A stretch of 54,996 nucleotides of DNA from Candidatus Gastranaerophilales bacterium (GCA_016280955.1 JAEEHV010000049.1:1-54996), one strand, 5' to 3'; shown: positions 7,857 to 16,908, counted from the first letter of the stretch. Made by a program: numbers and translations. The notes: generated by a model not told the origin, from the letters alone.

Positions 7857-9263
7857 TTATGCTTCCTGTTTTTCTTCTTCTTTTTTCTCAGGTTCTTTTT
7901 CTTCTGTTATTTCAGTTCCGTCTGCGGAATCAGCACCGTCGGTAACTTCATCCAATCCTTCCGGATTTTCTTCTGTTTCGTCATTTACTTCTGTTCCGTC
8001 ATTTTCTTTAATATCTTCTGCAACGGTTGCTGCTTCTTCAGTTCCTTCTTCTACATCCTCAGTAGTACCTTCAGCTTCTTCGATTGCTGCTTCTGCTTCT
8101 TTTTGAACTTTTTCTCTGACGTTTATTTCATCTTCGATATCTGAGCTGAATCCGCCTTGTTCAATTGCACCGCGTGTACTCATTGCTCCGCCTAATATAC
8201 CTAATGCTCTTGCAACCTGACCAGCCGGAGTCAGACCAAGTATAGGAATTGACATCAATGCTGCTGCACCAAATCCTAATGCTGCGTTAGCAATTTGTGC
8301 GGTTTTTTCCAGGTCGGTTGCTTCTTTTGTTTCTGTATCAAATGTTTCTGCATAGTTTGCAACATCTTCTACAGTTTCGAATGCATCATTCGCATCATCT
8401 ACTTTGCTCTGTTCTGCATCTATATCATCGCTTTTAGCTTTTGCTTCTTCTGCTCCGTCTTCTTTAACGTCACCGATTTCACCCTTTAAAACTTTAACTT
8501 CACCGGTTAATGTTTCAAGTTCAGCTTTTTCTTCGTCAGTTAAGCCTTCTTCGGATTCTGCTTTTGTATTCAATTCATCAATTCTTGCCTGTTTTTTCTC
8601 AAGTTCTTCTCTTTTTGCCTCAACATCATCATTAGTGTCCTCTTGTACTTCTTTGGTTTCACTTCTTAAAACTTCAACTTCACCTTTTGCTTCCTGAACT
8701 TTTATAAGTGCGTTTGCAAGTTCAACATCACCTGATTCCATTGATTGTTTCAGTGTTTCAAGTTCTTCATGCGCATCTTTGTTTGGGTTTGATAATGTAT
8801 ATTTTGTTCCGATTGCAAATGCTGTAAGACATGATATAGCAGCACCGATTGAACCGACTGTAGTAACTCCTGCTCCCATTCCGCCTGCTGCTGCTACATA
8901 TATACCACATCCGCCTGCTGATACTGCAGCTGCTCCTGTTGCTATTAAATTAAATTTTGCACTGCCTTTATCAGAACCTGCTTTTCTCGTAACATTTGAT
9001 TTCTTTTCTTCTGCTGCTGCGGTTGTTTCTTTCTCCTCACTGGCAGCTCTTGTAGATGATTCATCCTCATCATCACTTATGACATAATCATTCTGGTCAA
9101 CAGCAGCTTCAGCTTTCCAACCTTTAATAGAGCTTGAATATTGATTCTCAATATCTTTAATTTGAGTTCTGTCAATATTTTCGCCTGCCAGACTTCTCAA
9201 ATAACAGTCTTTTGCATAATTAATGTCTGTCATAGCTTTGTTGCCATCAATCGAAATTGTCAT
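7857..9263 (-). CDS. Coiled-coil/hydrophobic protein, paralog 2 (468 aa)
   Basis: This is a paralog of the gene at 5979-7688. They share the N-terminal ~55 residues (MTISIDGNKAMTDINYAKDC onward), the motif SCLTAFA.GTKY, the coiled-coil region with SDEE/TDEEKAELE.L, and the motif (F/V)E(T/D)VEDVANYAE.(F). A Gly/Ala-rich hydrophobic hairpin lies at ~107-150, a coiled coil at ~165-280, a second hydrophobic block (ALGFGAAALMSIPILGLTPAG) near 330-355, and a strongly acidic tail of ~90 residues ends the protein. There is no signal peptide. The ribosome binding site (aggagag) and promoter block match paralog 1, and each gene has its own promoter and terminator, so they are tandem duplicates and not a simple operon. 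A pore-forming or translocator-like role is possible but unproven. Confidence 0.8.
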   Translation of the reverse strand: MTISIDGNKAMTDINYAKDCYLRSLAGENIDRTQIKDIENQYSSSIKGWKAEAAVDQNDYVISDDEDESSTRAASEEKETTAAAEEKKSNVTRKAGSDKGSAKFNLIATGAAAVSAGGCGIYVAAAGGMGAGVTTVGSIGAAISCLTAFAIGTKYTLSNPNKDAHEELETLKQSMESGDVELANALIKVQEAKGEVEVLRSETKEVQEDTNDDVEAKREELEKKQARIDELNTKAESEEGLTDEEKAELETLTGEVKVLKGEIGDVKEDGAEEAKAKSDDIDAEQSKVDDANDAFETVEDVANYAETFDTETKEATDLEKTAQIANAALGFGAAALMSIPILGLTPAGQVARALGILGGAMSTRGAIEQGGFSSDIEDEINVREKVQKEAEAAIEEAEGTTEDVEEGTEEAATVAEDIKENDGTEVNDETEENPEGLDEVTDGADSADGTEITEEKEPEKKEEEKQEA

Positions 9264-9285
9264 ACTACTCTCCTATAATTTTTTA

Positions 9286-9360
9286 CAATCTTACATATTT
9301 TTATAAAGTAAATAAAATTTTTCATATTTCAGATAAAATTATTTTTGTTACAAAAGTTAA
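9286..9360 (-). promoter_or_regulatory. Shared promoter/operator block, copy B
   Basis: On the minus strand TTAACTTTTGTAAC (9347-9360), 15 nt, TGAAAT (9326-9331), 16 nt and ACTTTATAAAAATATGTAAG (within 9286-9309) reproduce the order and spacing of copy A. The leader then reads into the aggagag ribosome binding site of paralog 2. Confidence 0.75.
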
Positions 9361-9382
9361 TAAAATTTTATTTCTTTTCAAA

Positions 9383-9425
9383 AAAAACAGGATGCAGATA
9401 AATATATTATCTGCATCCTGTTTTT
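9383..9425. terminator. Bidirectional terminator after minE
   Basis: An 18-bp perfect stem (aaaaacaggatgcagata with its complement) has a 7-nt loop, and A/T runs close both ends. It lies 15 bases beyond the minE stop codon and ends the minCDE transcript. Confidence 0.92.
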
Positions 9426-9439
9426 ATAATTAAACTATA

Positions 9440-10087
9440 TTATGCTTCTGTTGAGCTTTCTATTTTTTTATCAAGTTCTTCTGGTTTAAACGGATTATTG
9501 TTGCTAATTTCTTCGGGAGTAGAAACTTTGTTCTTTTTGATTATCTTAGGAACATTAGTTAATTCTTCTGCAATAGCATCTGCTTTTTTTGCTTCTATTT
9601 TTTCTTCTTCGCTAAGCTCAGATATTTCTGTTTTTTCAGCATTTGTGTTTTCAATCTCCGGCTGAATATCGGATTCTGTTTCGTTCTTTTCTTCAGATGT
9701 TATTTCTTCGGAATTTTCTTCGTCATTTGTTTCAACTATTATTGAATTGAGTTTCTCAACAGCTTCCTTATGTCTTTTTATAGCAGCTTCAATTTCATCT
9801 TCATCTTTTGCTCTGATAACAGGAATTGAAAGCATAAGTGCTACCTGATTCCCTTCTTGTTCAAAGTTCAGGTCTAACAAATCTTTATCCAGTTCAACAT
9901 ATCTTGAAAGAAGTTCTATTAATTCGCTTCTCATTTGTTCAAGTATTTTTGGTGTAAGGTTTGTACGATCCTGCATCAAAACAAGTTTAAGTCTGTTTGT
10001 TGCAACTGACTTTGATGCATCCTCGGTTTCATCCTGTGAACGAAAGAATTTTGTTACAGAATTGTATAAATGTGAAAAAATGCTCAT
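9440..10087 (-). CDS. minE: MinE, cell-division topological specificity factor with long acidic tail
   Basis: MinE displaces MinC from MinD and stimulates MinD ATPase, so that division is placed at mid-cell. The N-terminal amphipathic membrane-targeting helix (SIFSHLYNSVTKFF) and the core ATNRLKLVLMQDRTNLTPKI followed by LLSRYVELD are clear. The beta strand VALMLSIPV of the topological-specificity domain ends near residue 92. Typical MinE is ~85-105 residues. This one has 215, with ~110 extra acidic, Glu/Lys-rich, probably disordered residues ending in an NPFKPEELDKKIESS segment. It is the third gene of minC-minD-minE; one base separates it from the minD stop codon, and a strong terminator follows. 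Confidence 0.95.
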   Translation of the reverse strand: MSIFSHLYNSVTKFFRSQDETEDASKSVATNRLKLVLMQDRTNLTPKILEQMRSELIELLSRYVELDKDLLDLNFEQEGNQVALMLSIPVIRAKDEDEIEAAIKRHKEAVEKLNSIIVETNDEENSEEITSEEKNETESDIQPEIENTNAEKTEISELSEEEKIEAKKADAIAEELTNVPKIIKKNKVSTPEEISNNNPFKPEELDKKIESSTEA

Positions 10088-10088
10088 T

Positions 10089-10901
10089 TTACACCTTCAC
10101 TTTCAGCTTAGAAATGGCACTTTTGAGTTTTGCTATAATGCCTCTTGGCTCATCCAGGTTAAGGAATGGTACTTCTTCTCCTAGGATTCTTTCTGCAACA
10201 TTTCTGTACGCTTTTCCTGCCATGGCTTCTTCATCATTTACAATCGGCTCACCTTTATTTGTTGAAGTGATAATTCCGGTGTCTTCAGGAATAATACCGA
10301 TAAGCGGTATTTCAAGAATTCCTACAACGTCATCAACACTCATCATTTCGTTTGATTTAATAAGGTTAGGACGAACTCTGTTTAAAAGAAGTTTAACACT
10401 TGTAATTTCTTCTTTAGTGGCAAGAAGTCCTATGATTCTGTCTGCGTCACGAATTGCAGACATTTCAGGAGTTGTAACAACAATTGCTTCACTTGCACCG
10501 GCAACAGCATTCTGGAATCCCTGTTCAATGCCGGCAGGACAATCGACCAGTACAAAGTCATTTTCTTCTTTTAATATGTCACAGATTTCTTTTAATTGTT
10601 CTGCATTAACAGCGGTTTTATCTCTTGTTTGTGCTGCAGCCAAAAGCTGTAAGTTAGGATTCTTTTTGTCTTTAACAAGAGCCTGTTTAAGTTTGCAGCG
10701 TTCCTCAATAACGTCTACAATCGTATAAACGATTCTGTTTTCAAGACCAAGTAAAAGATCCAGATTTCTTAATCCCAAGTCTGTATCAATCAATACAACT
10801 TTGTAGCCTGATTTTGCAAGAGCCGTTCCAATGTTTGCACTAGTGGTGGTTTTGCCGACTCCGCCTTTTCCTGATGTTATTACTATTACACGACCAGTCA
10901 T
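10089..10901 (-). CDS. minD: MinD, septum-site determining ATPase
   Basis: MinD is a membrane-associated ParA-type ATPase that recruits MinC and oscillates with MinE. The deviant Walker A motif GKGGVGKTTTSANIG (residues ~10-24), the switch DTDLGLRNLDLLLG (~40), VDCPAGIEQGF (~118) and the C-terminal amphipathic membrane-targeting helix (GIIAKLKSAISKLKVKV) are all present. The length of 270 residues is normal. The start codon overlaps the minC stop codon by one base (TAATG), and a ribosome binding site (aaggagag) lies within the minC end, so translation is probably coupled. Confidence 0.98.
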   Translation of the reverse strand: MTGRVIVITSGKGGVGKTTTSANIGTALAKSGYKVVLIDTDLGLRNLDLLLGLENRIVYTIVDVIEERCKLKQALVKDKKNPNLQLLAAAQTRDKTAVNAEQLKEICDILKEENDFVLVDCPAGIEQGFQNAVAGASEAIVVTTPEMSAIRDADRIIGLLATKEEITSVKLLLNRVRPNLIKSNEMMSVDDVVGILEIPLIGIIPEDTGIITSTNKGEPIVNDEEAMAGKAYRNVAERILGEEVPFLNLDEPRGIIAKLKSAISKLKVKV

Positions 10902-11935
10902 TAATCTCTCCTTAATTTTTTGTAAATTACAATTTTTCCGTTTTCAATAAGCGCTTCTTCCGGAGTAAACTCATTTGATTTTTGAACGTAAGGTACGTTT
11001 AGTGTATCATTACGTCTTGCGTATAATCCGGCAATTCTGAGCTGTATTGCATTAAGCTTTAATGCTCTCACTTTAGAAGTGATATTTCCGTTATTTCCGG
11101 CATGAGCAATTCCGCCCAATATACCCCAAACTGTGATATCGCCGCCTGCAATAATTTCACTTCCCGGATGTGCATCTCCTATTATAAGAATATTTCCTTC
11201 ATAACTAACCGTTTGTCCGGAACGTAAAGTCTGGTTTATATATAAAGTCGGCAGTGCTTCTGTGTTTGCCGAATTTTCTTCTATCCCTTCCGGAAGAACA
11301 TTTCCGGTATCAAGAAGAATATATTTGCTTGTTTCTTCTGTCGGAAGCAGTCCTTCTATAGCAGCTACCGAACCAAAATCCGTTGTATTATAATCTTCTG
11401 ACGGAATAACTTCGGTAAGTTCCTGAGTTGTAATTTCATCATAAATATCATCAATACCTTCAGTTGTGGCAATTGTTCCGGATTGAATCCCCGTGTCAGC
11501 CTGAATCTCAATTGTTTTTGCCTCACCATGATTGTCATAAATTCCGTCTTCTGTTTTGATTATTACTTCTTCGGTTTTGATTTGAGATGCTGCAAGTTCC
11601 GAGATTTCTTTGCTGTTTATACCTTCCATTGAAGATGACATCTCTTGTGATACTGTGGATAATTGAATCCCCAGACTCATTGCTGATGCCTCTGTTTGTT
11701 CTGCTGTTGTATCAATAAATGCGATTGAAGCATCCATTGATTCAATTAAAGCTTTAATGCTTAATAATTGAGATTGTTTTAATTCCAATTTGCCTAATTT
11801 TAAGCAAATATTTTTACCCTTTACTTGAGGGTGTTCCATTATAGAACTTAATTCATAAATTAACTGCGAAGTGTTTTGAGCTCCGGTTAAGTCTATAATG
11901 AAGCCGTTTTCTACTAAACTCTTTTCCATTAACAT
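10901..11935 (-). CDS. minC: MinC, septum-site determining FtsZ inhibitor
   Basis: MinC blocks FtsZ polymerisation away from mid-cell. The C-terminal beta-helix domain is clear (residues ~230-320: LRSGQTVSYEGNILIIGDAH, then GGDITVWGILGGIAHAG, then LNAIQLRIAG). The N-terminal ~100 residues fit the MinC_N fold (FIIDLTG...LKLGKLELKQSQLLSIKALIE). At 344 residues it is longer than most MinC (about 220-250), because a Thr/Glu/Ile-rich linker of ~120 residues separates the domains. ATG codons at 11935 and 11929 are both possible starts; the only upstream purine stretch (gggaatt) favours the first. Confidence 0.94.
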   Translation of the reverse strand: MLMEKSLVENGFIIDLTGAQNTSQLIYELSSIMEHPQVKGKNICLKLGKLELKQSQLLSIKALIESMDASIAFIDTTAEQTEASAMSLGIQLSTVSQEMSSSMEGINSKEISELAASQIKTEEVIIKTEDGIYDNHGEAKTIEIQADTGIQSGTIATTEGIDDIYDEITTQELTEVIPSEDYNTTDFGSVAAIEGLLPTEETSKYILLDTGNVLPEGIEENSANTEALPTLYINQTLRSGQTVSYEGNILIIGDAHPGSEIIAGGDITVWGILGGIAHAGNNGNITSKVRALKLNAIQLRIAGLYARRNDTLNVPYVQKSNEFTPEEALIENGKIVIYKKLRRD

Positions 11936-12040
11936 AATAACTAATTCCCAAATTGATATGTGACATAATATACAATATACTAAAAACTTTAACGATTCAA
12001 TAAATTATGACACTTTGTTAAGTTAAGTAATTGTAAATAT

Positions 12041-13510
12041 TTATAACTGTAATAAAAGCAAATATGATTGGTGATCTTTATATTCATACAGAATTTTTCC
12101 GTTTGAATGAGCCCATTTTTCCAGATAAGGAATAAGTGGTGATATTAAATAGTCATACGGACAATAAAACCAGTAAATGTTTGATTTTGGTATTCTGTTA
12201 AATAAATCGGCATATTCCTGCTCGTTGTAGTTTTTTTGTGCATTAATTTGTCCTATAGTAATATTATCCATTTGAAAATTGCACAAATTGGCATAAACTT
12301 TAAATTCCGCAAACGATGCGTCATTATACATAATGATATCGCCTTGTTTGTAATTTTCTTTTAATATATTCATTAAGATATCAGGTCTCTCAATTTCTCT
12401 TAAATACGGAAGTATATTATCAGGTTTGCTGAAATGATTAATGTAAGGAATCATAAAAATAACAATCATTATTGATACAATGCTGTGTACAATCTTGTTT
12501 TTTAAATATGCAGCCGGTATTGTTATTAATACCAGAAGCATCGGTAATATATACAGAGCATTTCGTTCTCTTATCGGATATAAATGAAGCATTGATGCAG
12601 CTATAATCATTAAAATACTTACAAGAATTAACTTATCTGCAGGTTCTTTTCTTTTTATAAGTATAATTACTCCAAGTAATGATAATATAACAGGTATGAT
12701 TATATGATTACATGGATTAAAAAAGTACATATAATTTAACGTTATAGTATGAGCAAATGACTGATAATTTAATGATAAAAATCCGTCAAGGTTAGGAAAT
12801 ACTGCAGTTAAAATTTTGTGTGTCGGAGACAAGGTGAAAATATAAAATAATATATTAGCAAAGACAGACGGAATAATTATAAACAGAATATTTTTTACTG
12901 CCGTTTTGTTCGCTTTGAATAATGATAAAACCACCCAGGCTCCTATTAAGAATATGGACGGGAGCGAAATAAAAGGCAAAATTAACAGCAGTATGCCGTT
13001 TAGAATTTTTGTTTTCAGGTTCATATTTTCAATGCGAAGTTTGCTAAAGTGAAGTAAACACAATATACAAATCAAAACATCACACGAATATTGCCTGAAC
13101 TCCTGTGCATAATAAATTAACTGAATATTTACCGCAAAAAGCAAATTTGCTAACAAGACAGGCAAACGCTTTTGCAGAATTTGTTTTGTCAGAAAATAAA
13201 ATGCAAAGACAGCAACAATGCTGCAGCAAAACGGGAAAAACCTTAATGTATAATGCGGCGATACAAAAGGTATTGAATTAAATAATTTGGATATCATTAA
13301 ATAGATAGGCGGTGCTGATTGTAAATTAGACAACACTCCCCACAATCCCAGATAACTTTTTTCAAATATATTAATTACCGTGCTGCATTCGTCATGCCAA
13401 AAGGGACGTCCCTGAATGAAGAACAAGAATCTTATTAATATTCCGATAAATAAAATAAAAGAAATTGAAACTTTATATATTATATCTGTATGATTATATT
13501 TTTCATTCAT
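12041..13510 (-). CDS. GT39/ArnT-like integral membrane glycosyltransferase
   Basis: Proteins of this type transfer a sugar from a polyprenyl-phosphate donor on the outer face of the membrane. The protein has about ten hydrophobic helices and the family's early acidic motif after helix 1 (RPFWHDECSTV, residues ~35-45). A Pro-containing loop (SAPPIYLM) and a C-terminal soluble domain after residue ~365 follow. The start overlaps the end of the GtrA-type gene by 8 bases. GtrA proteins help flip or supply polyprenyl-linked sugars, so the pair probably glycosylates an envelope component. The acceptor cannot be read from the sequence. Confidence 0.82.
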   Translation of the reverse strand: MNEKYNHTDIIYKVSISFILFIGILIRFLFFIQGRPFWHDECSTVINIFEKSYLGLWGVLSNLQSAPPIYLMISKLFNSIPFVSPHYTLRFFPFCCSIVAVFAFYFLTKQILQKRLPVLLANLLFAVNIQLIYYAQEFRQYSCDVLICILCLLHFSKLRIENMNLKTKILNGILLLILPFISLPSIFLIGAWVVLSLFKANKTAVKNILFIIIPSVFANILFYIFTLSPTHKILTAVFPNLDGFLSLNYQSFAHTITLNYMYFFNPCNHIIIPVILSLLGVIILIKRKEPADKLILVSILMIIAASMLHLYPIRERNALYILPMLLVLITIPAAYLKNKIVHSIVSIMIVIFMIPYINHFSKPDNILPYLREIERPDILMNILKENYKQGDIIMYNDASFAEFKVYANLCNFQMDNITIGQINAQKNYNEQEYADLFNRIPKSNIYWFYCPYDYLISPLIPYLEKWAHSNGKILYEYKDHQSYLLLLQL

Positions 13511-13925
13511 TTATCTCGTTAATACCCTTTCTTTTAAATACAAGCAACTTAAATACAATATAAGTAAATACTGCAGCTGTAAAATTAGAAATCAGCTGTG
13601 CAAGAAATACATTCAATTGACAGTATTTAACGGTAAATTCCAAAAGTCCCGCATTAATAAGATAACTGAAAAACCATGTTGTACAGCACTTAATATACTC
13701 CTTGTACCAAACACCTTTACCTTCAAAAACCAGTGTTCTCTGAGTGATAAATGATATAACAGAAGTGATTGCCCACGAAAGAGCAAGTGCAATCTGGTAC
13801 ATGCTTTCACCCATTAATATACACAGAATTGAATATATCAGATATGATATTCCGGCATTAAATCCACCGACAAAAAGAAATCTTATTTTATCATCTAAAT
13901 TAAACCAATAACTTTTTATGTTCAT
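13503..13925 (-). CDS. GtrA family protein
   Basis: This 140-residue protein has four membrane helices. The GtrA hallmarks are RFLFVGGFNAGISYLIYSIL at the N-terminus, the charged SFITQRTLVFEGKG loop, and the final helix with FTYIVFKLLVFKRKG. GtrA proteins are thought to act in translocation of undecaprenyl-phosphate-linked sugars. It overlaps the downstream GT39-like gene by 8 bases and starts 22 bases after the phosphohexomutase gene, suggesting an envelope-sugar operon of three genes. Confidence 0.9.
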   Translation of the reverse strand: MNIKSYWFNLDDKIRFLFVGGFNAGISYLIYSILCILMGESMYQIALALSWAITSVISFITQRTLVFEGKGVWYKEYIKCCTTWFFSYLINAGLLEFTVKYCQLNVFLAQLISNFTAAVFTYIVFKLLVFKRKGINEINE

Positions 13926-13947
13926 TTTTAATTTTGCTCTCTTTCGG

Positions 13948-16206
13948 TTAATATGAATATTCCGGTATTACAAAAGCTTCATTATTTGCATCTTTTTCTA
14001 CAAATTGCAGATAGTAATTGAGTGCTGTTTCTTTTGAGTTTTCATAAAATTCTTCCGGTATAAGTTCTCTGTGTAACTCTGTTCTTTCACCTGAATAATT
14101 GCCGAGAACTCTTGAAAACTTTTCAATATCAGCAATATTTTCTCCGCCGGCATAAGCTTTTGTTTTTGCATCAGTTCCGGACGGACGTATTTCTACATAT
14201 TTATCGGAAAACTTAAGATAAGTTCCGTCACCTACAAATTTAATCGACTGAAGATTATCAAAATTGAGTTCTGCAAACGAATTGTTGAGAACTTTTTTTA
14301 CTGCATCAGTATCAGCTTTTCCTTCTTTTACAGCAATTGCAAGTGAAAGATAGAATAAATCGTTTTTTGTTCGTTTTGATTCGCCTTCAGCTTTTGCTTG
14401 TTTTAGTTTCTCAATATCAGGCTCGGACTCATTATAGTATGCAATATCTTCTCTGACATCAAATTTGGCAATGATATTGTTTTCTTCAAAAATCTCTATC
14501 AAATATTCCGAGAGAGTTTTATTATCATCTTCCAGTTTTGCAGCGAGTGAAGATGCAACAATTATTGCTTCTGTCGCACTTTTTTCTCTCATTGCAATCG
14601 CTTTTCTTCCGGACAGAGATTCTATTAAATTTTCTGAACCCATAATCATTCCGCCGGATTCCTCACCTCCAAATACCATACGGGGCTGAATGCCAAGATT
14701 AATAGAGTTTCCGAAAACATCATCAACAATAACTTTTTTATCAGGGTTATTCTTAATCTGAAGTTCAACCTTTTTCATAATATTGGCAATCTCTTTAAAC
14801 CCTACGGGAACATTTACAACCTTTATATTATTTGCTCCTGCCCATTCATCCCAAGAAAGAGCCGAAGCAGTTGTTTTAATCATGAATCTCGGATGATTTT
14901 TAAATTTACCTTCGTGCTTGAGTTGTTTAACTCTGTAGTTCATAAGCATTAAAAATGCCTGGTTTGCACTAAATACGGTTAAAATTCTGTCACTATCTAA
15001 CTCTATATAAGAGATTCCTGATTCCTCAAGCAGCGGTTCGTTGCCGGATGCTTCTATTTGGCATACGGTTAATCTGTCATGGTCAGGATCGGTAATCAAA
15101 ACGATTGTTCCGTAAGGTAAATCTTTTAATACTTTCTCATAGTGCAAAGATTCTATGACAGGGAAAAATTTTGTTCCGTCGGGATGTTTAGCCAAAACCG
15201 TAGCATCAACTGAATAATCATAAAATGTTTTATTACCTTTCGGATCTGTATCATATTTTCCTATTGAGTGGAAAAACGGATCTTCTTCGGTATTATTCCA
15301 CAGGTATTTATCTGATATTCCAAGTTTTTCAAGAACTCGGTTAAGTGTTCTGTAAGCACAGCCTCCGACACTTTCAATAAATATTTTCCCCTGCATGTTT
15401 TTTACATTGTCTAAATTTGCACCAACACCGGATTTTAAATAATCCACATATAAATCAATACCGTCGTTTATTTTTTCCATTATGGTTTCATCAATGAGCG
15501 GATTGTTTTTAGCTGCAATCTTTATCTCATAAGAACCCTCTTTTTCAACAATATTAAAAATCTCCTGAATTTTATTTACAAATTCCAGTGATTCTTCCGG
15601 TAAATATTGGCTTCCTTGTGAGTTTAAATCTTTGGTGGCTGTTTTAACTGAAATTCCATGACTTGATGTAATATATTCTCCGCCGAGTAAATCCAGTTTA
15701 AAAGCTAAAAATGAAGCGAGCCAGATTGGGATAGTTTTTCTTCCTTTCGGAACAAGTGTTTTAATTCCCTGGGCCGCCTGTATTCTTGCAATAGCATCAA
15801 GATACAAATCAGAGTTATAACGTACTTCGGAACCTGCCAGTTTGCGAATTTCCTGCCCGTTATACTTTTCTTTTGCGACTAATGCTTTGGCAAGAGTTGC
15901 AAGTACAATTCCTACCAGATTAATCGGAAATCTCGTATCCTGAGGATAAATAATATTCTGAGGTCCCCTGATTCCGGCGGTTGAAACTTTTGCTTCTTTT
16001 GAATAATTCGCAAACCACTCAAGCAGATTCAAACCTTCAGGGTTGTTGTCCGAATGGGGATAAAGGTGTTCGCGTTTTAATGTGAATGTAAATTCATTCT
16101 CATTATCAAAATTCATCAGGTTTAAATTTTTAATATAATCTGGTGTTTTATCAATAACATTTTTAAAAAGTTCATTTTCCAGCTCGCAGCTTGCTTCTTT
16201 TTTCAT
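13948..16206 (-). CDS. Long alpha-D-phosphohexomutase (phosphoglucomutase-like)
   Basis: Enzymes of this superfamily interconvert hexose 1- and 6-phosphates through a phosphoserine. All four active-site loops are present: the phosphoserine loop TSSHGIS (Ser near residue 182, in place of the usual TASHNP), the metal loop DPDHDR (~373-378), the sugar-binding loop GGEESGG (~513-519) and the phosphate-binding loop RPSGTD (~674-679). At ~752 residues it is far longer than the usual 450-580, with extra sequence between the first two loops. Of two in-frame ATGs, the one at 16206 is preferred because ggaga lies 6 bases before it and directly abuts the ATG at 16212. It leads the operon with the GtrA and GT39-like genes and may supply their sugar-1-phosphate. 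Confidence 0.9.
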   Translation of the reverse strand: MKKEASCELENELFKNVIDKTPDYIKNLNLMNFDNENEFTFTLKREHLYPHSDNNPEGLNLLEWFANYSKEAKVSTAGIRGPQNIIYPQDTRFPINLVGIVLATLAKALVAKEKYNGQEIRKLAGSEVRYNSDLYLDAIARIQAAQGIKTLVPKGRKTIPIWLASFLAFKLDLLGGEYITSSHGISVKTATKDLNSQGSQYLPEESLEFVNKIQEIFNIVEKEGSYEIKIAAKNNPLIDETIMEKINDGIDLYVDYLKSGVGANLDNVKNMQGKIFIESVGGCAYRTLNRVLEKLGISDKYLWNNTEEDPFFHSIGKYDTDPKGNKTFYDYSVDATVLAKHPDGTKFFPVIESLHYEKVLKDLPYGTIVLITDPDHDRLTVCQIEASGNEPLLEESGISYIELDSDRILTVFSANQAFLMLMNYRVKQLKHEGKFKNHPRFMIKTTASALSWDEWAGANNIKVVNVPVGFKEIANIMKKVELQIKNNPDKKVIVDDVFGNSINLGIQPRMVFGGEESGGMIMGSENLIESLSGRKAIAMREKSATEAIIVASSLAAKLEDDNKTLSEYLIEIFEENNIIAKFDVREDIAYYNESEPDIEKLKQAKAEGESKRTKNDLFYLSLAIAVKEGKADTDAVKKVLNNSFAELNFDNLQSIKFVGDGTYLKFSDKYVEIRPSGTDAKTKAYAGGENIADIEKFSRVLGNYSGERTELHRELIPEEFYENSKETALNYYLQFVEKDANNEAFVIPEYSY

Positions 16207-16338
16207 ACTCATTCTCCCAAAATCTCTTTGCTTTGATTATATCATAAACTGCACTCTTAAAAAATATACATATAGTGAATGTGCATTTTTTATGAAGTTC
16301 GATAATTCAAATGTTAACCTGATAAAAAGGAGGAATTT

Positions 16339-16908
16339 ATGAAATTAGAAAATTCAGAAACGCTTCAATGCCTGATAAATGCTTTTGCAGGAGAATCACA
16401 GGCTATTAATAAATATTCATTTTATTCAAAAATTGCAAAAAATGAAGATTCAGAATTAATATCACAAATCTTTAACGAAACTGTATCAAATGAAAAAGAG
16501 CATGCAAAACTTTTTTATAAAGAGATACCAAACGGATTATATAAGCCAAATTCCGAGTATCCTTTTTTTATCGGTACAACTTATGAAAATCTGATATCAT
16601 CAGCTTCAGCAGAACGAGAAGAATGGGAAAATATTTATCATAATGCGGCACAAGTTGCAAAGTCCGAAGGCTTTGACGATATATCAAGATTATTTTCAAA
16701 TATTCTTGAAATCGAAAAACGCCATTCTCACAGATTCGCAATACTTGCGGAAGAACTTCAGAACGGAACTTTGTATAAGAAAGACGAGATTACCCAATGG
16801 ATATGTTTGAAATGCGGTCATACCCATATAGGTAAAGAGGCACCATGCAAATGCCCTGTATGCAGGCATCCGCAAGGGTATTTTAAGCAATTTACAGAGA
16901 AGTATTAA
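16339..16908 (+). CDS. Rubrerythrin
   Basis: Rubrerythrin reduces hydrogen peroxide in anaerobes through a diiron site. The four-helix ferritin-like domain (residues ~1-145) has the Glu and ExxH ligands (AFAGESQAINKY, SNEKEHAKLF, EREEWE, EIEKRHSHRF). The C-terminal rubredoxin-like domain has CLKCG and CKCPVC for one iron. The length of 189 residues is typical. A strong ribosome binding site (aaaggagg) lies 8 bases before the ATG. It is transcribed alone or with the small gene that follows 95 bases downstream. Confidence 0.96.
   Translation: MKLENSETLQCLINAFAGESQAINKYSFYSKIAKNEDSELISQIFNETVSNEKEHAKLFYKEIPNGLYKPNSEYPFFIGTTYENLISSASAEREEWENIYHNAAQVAKSEGFDDISRLFSNILEIEKRHSHRFAILAEELQNGTLYKKDEITQWICLKCGHTHIGKEAPCKCPVCRHPQGYFKQFTEKY

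Noticed and set aside
9997..10728. 243-aa open frame on the plus strand across minD
   Set aside because: It is antisense to the certain minD and minE genes, is Ser/Leu-rich as expected of a shadow frame, and has no ribosome binding site.
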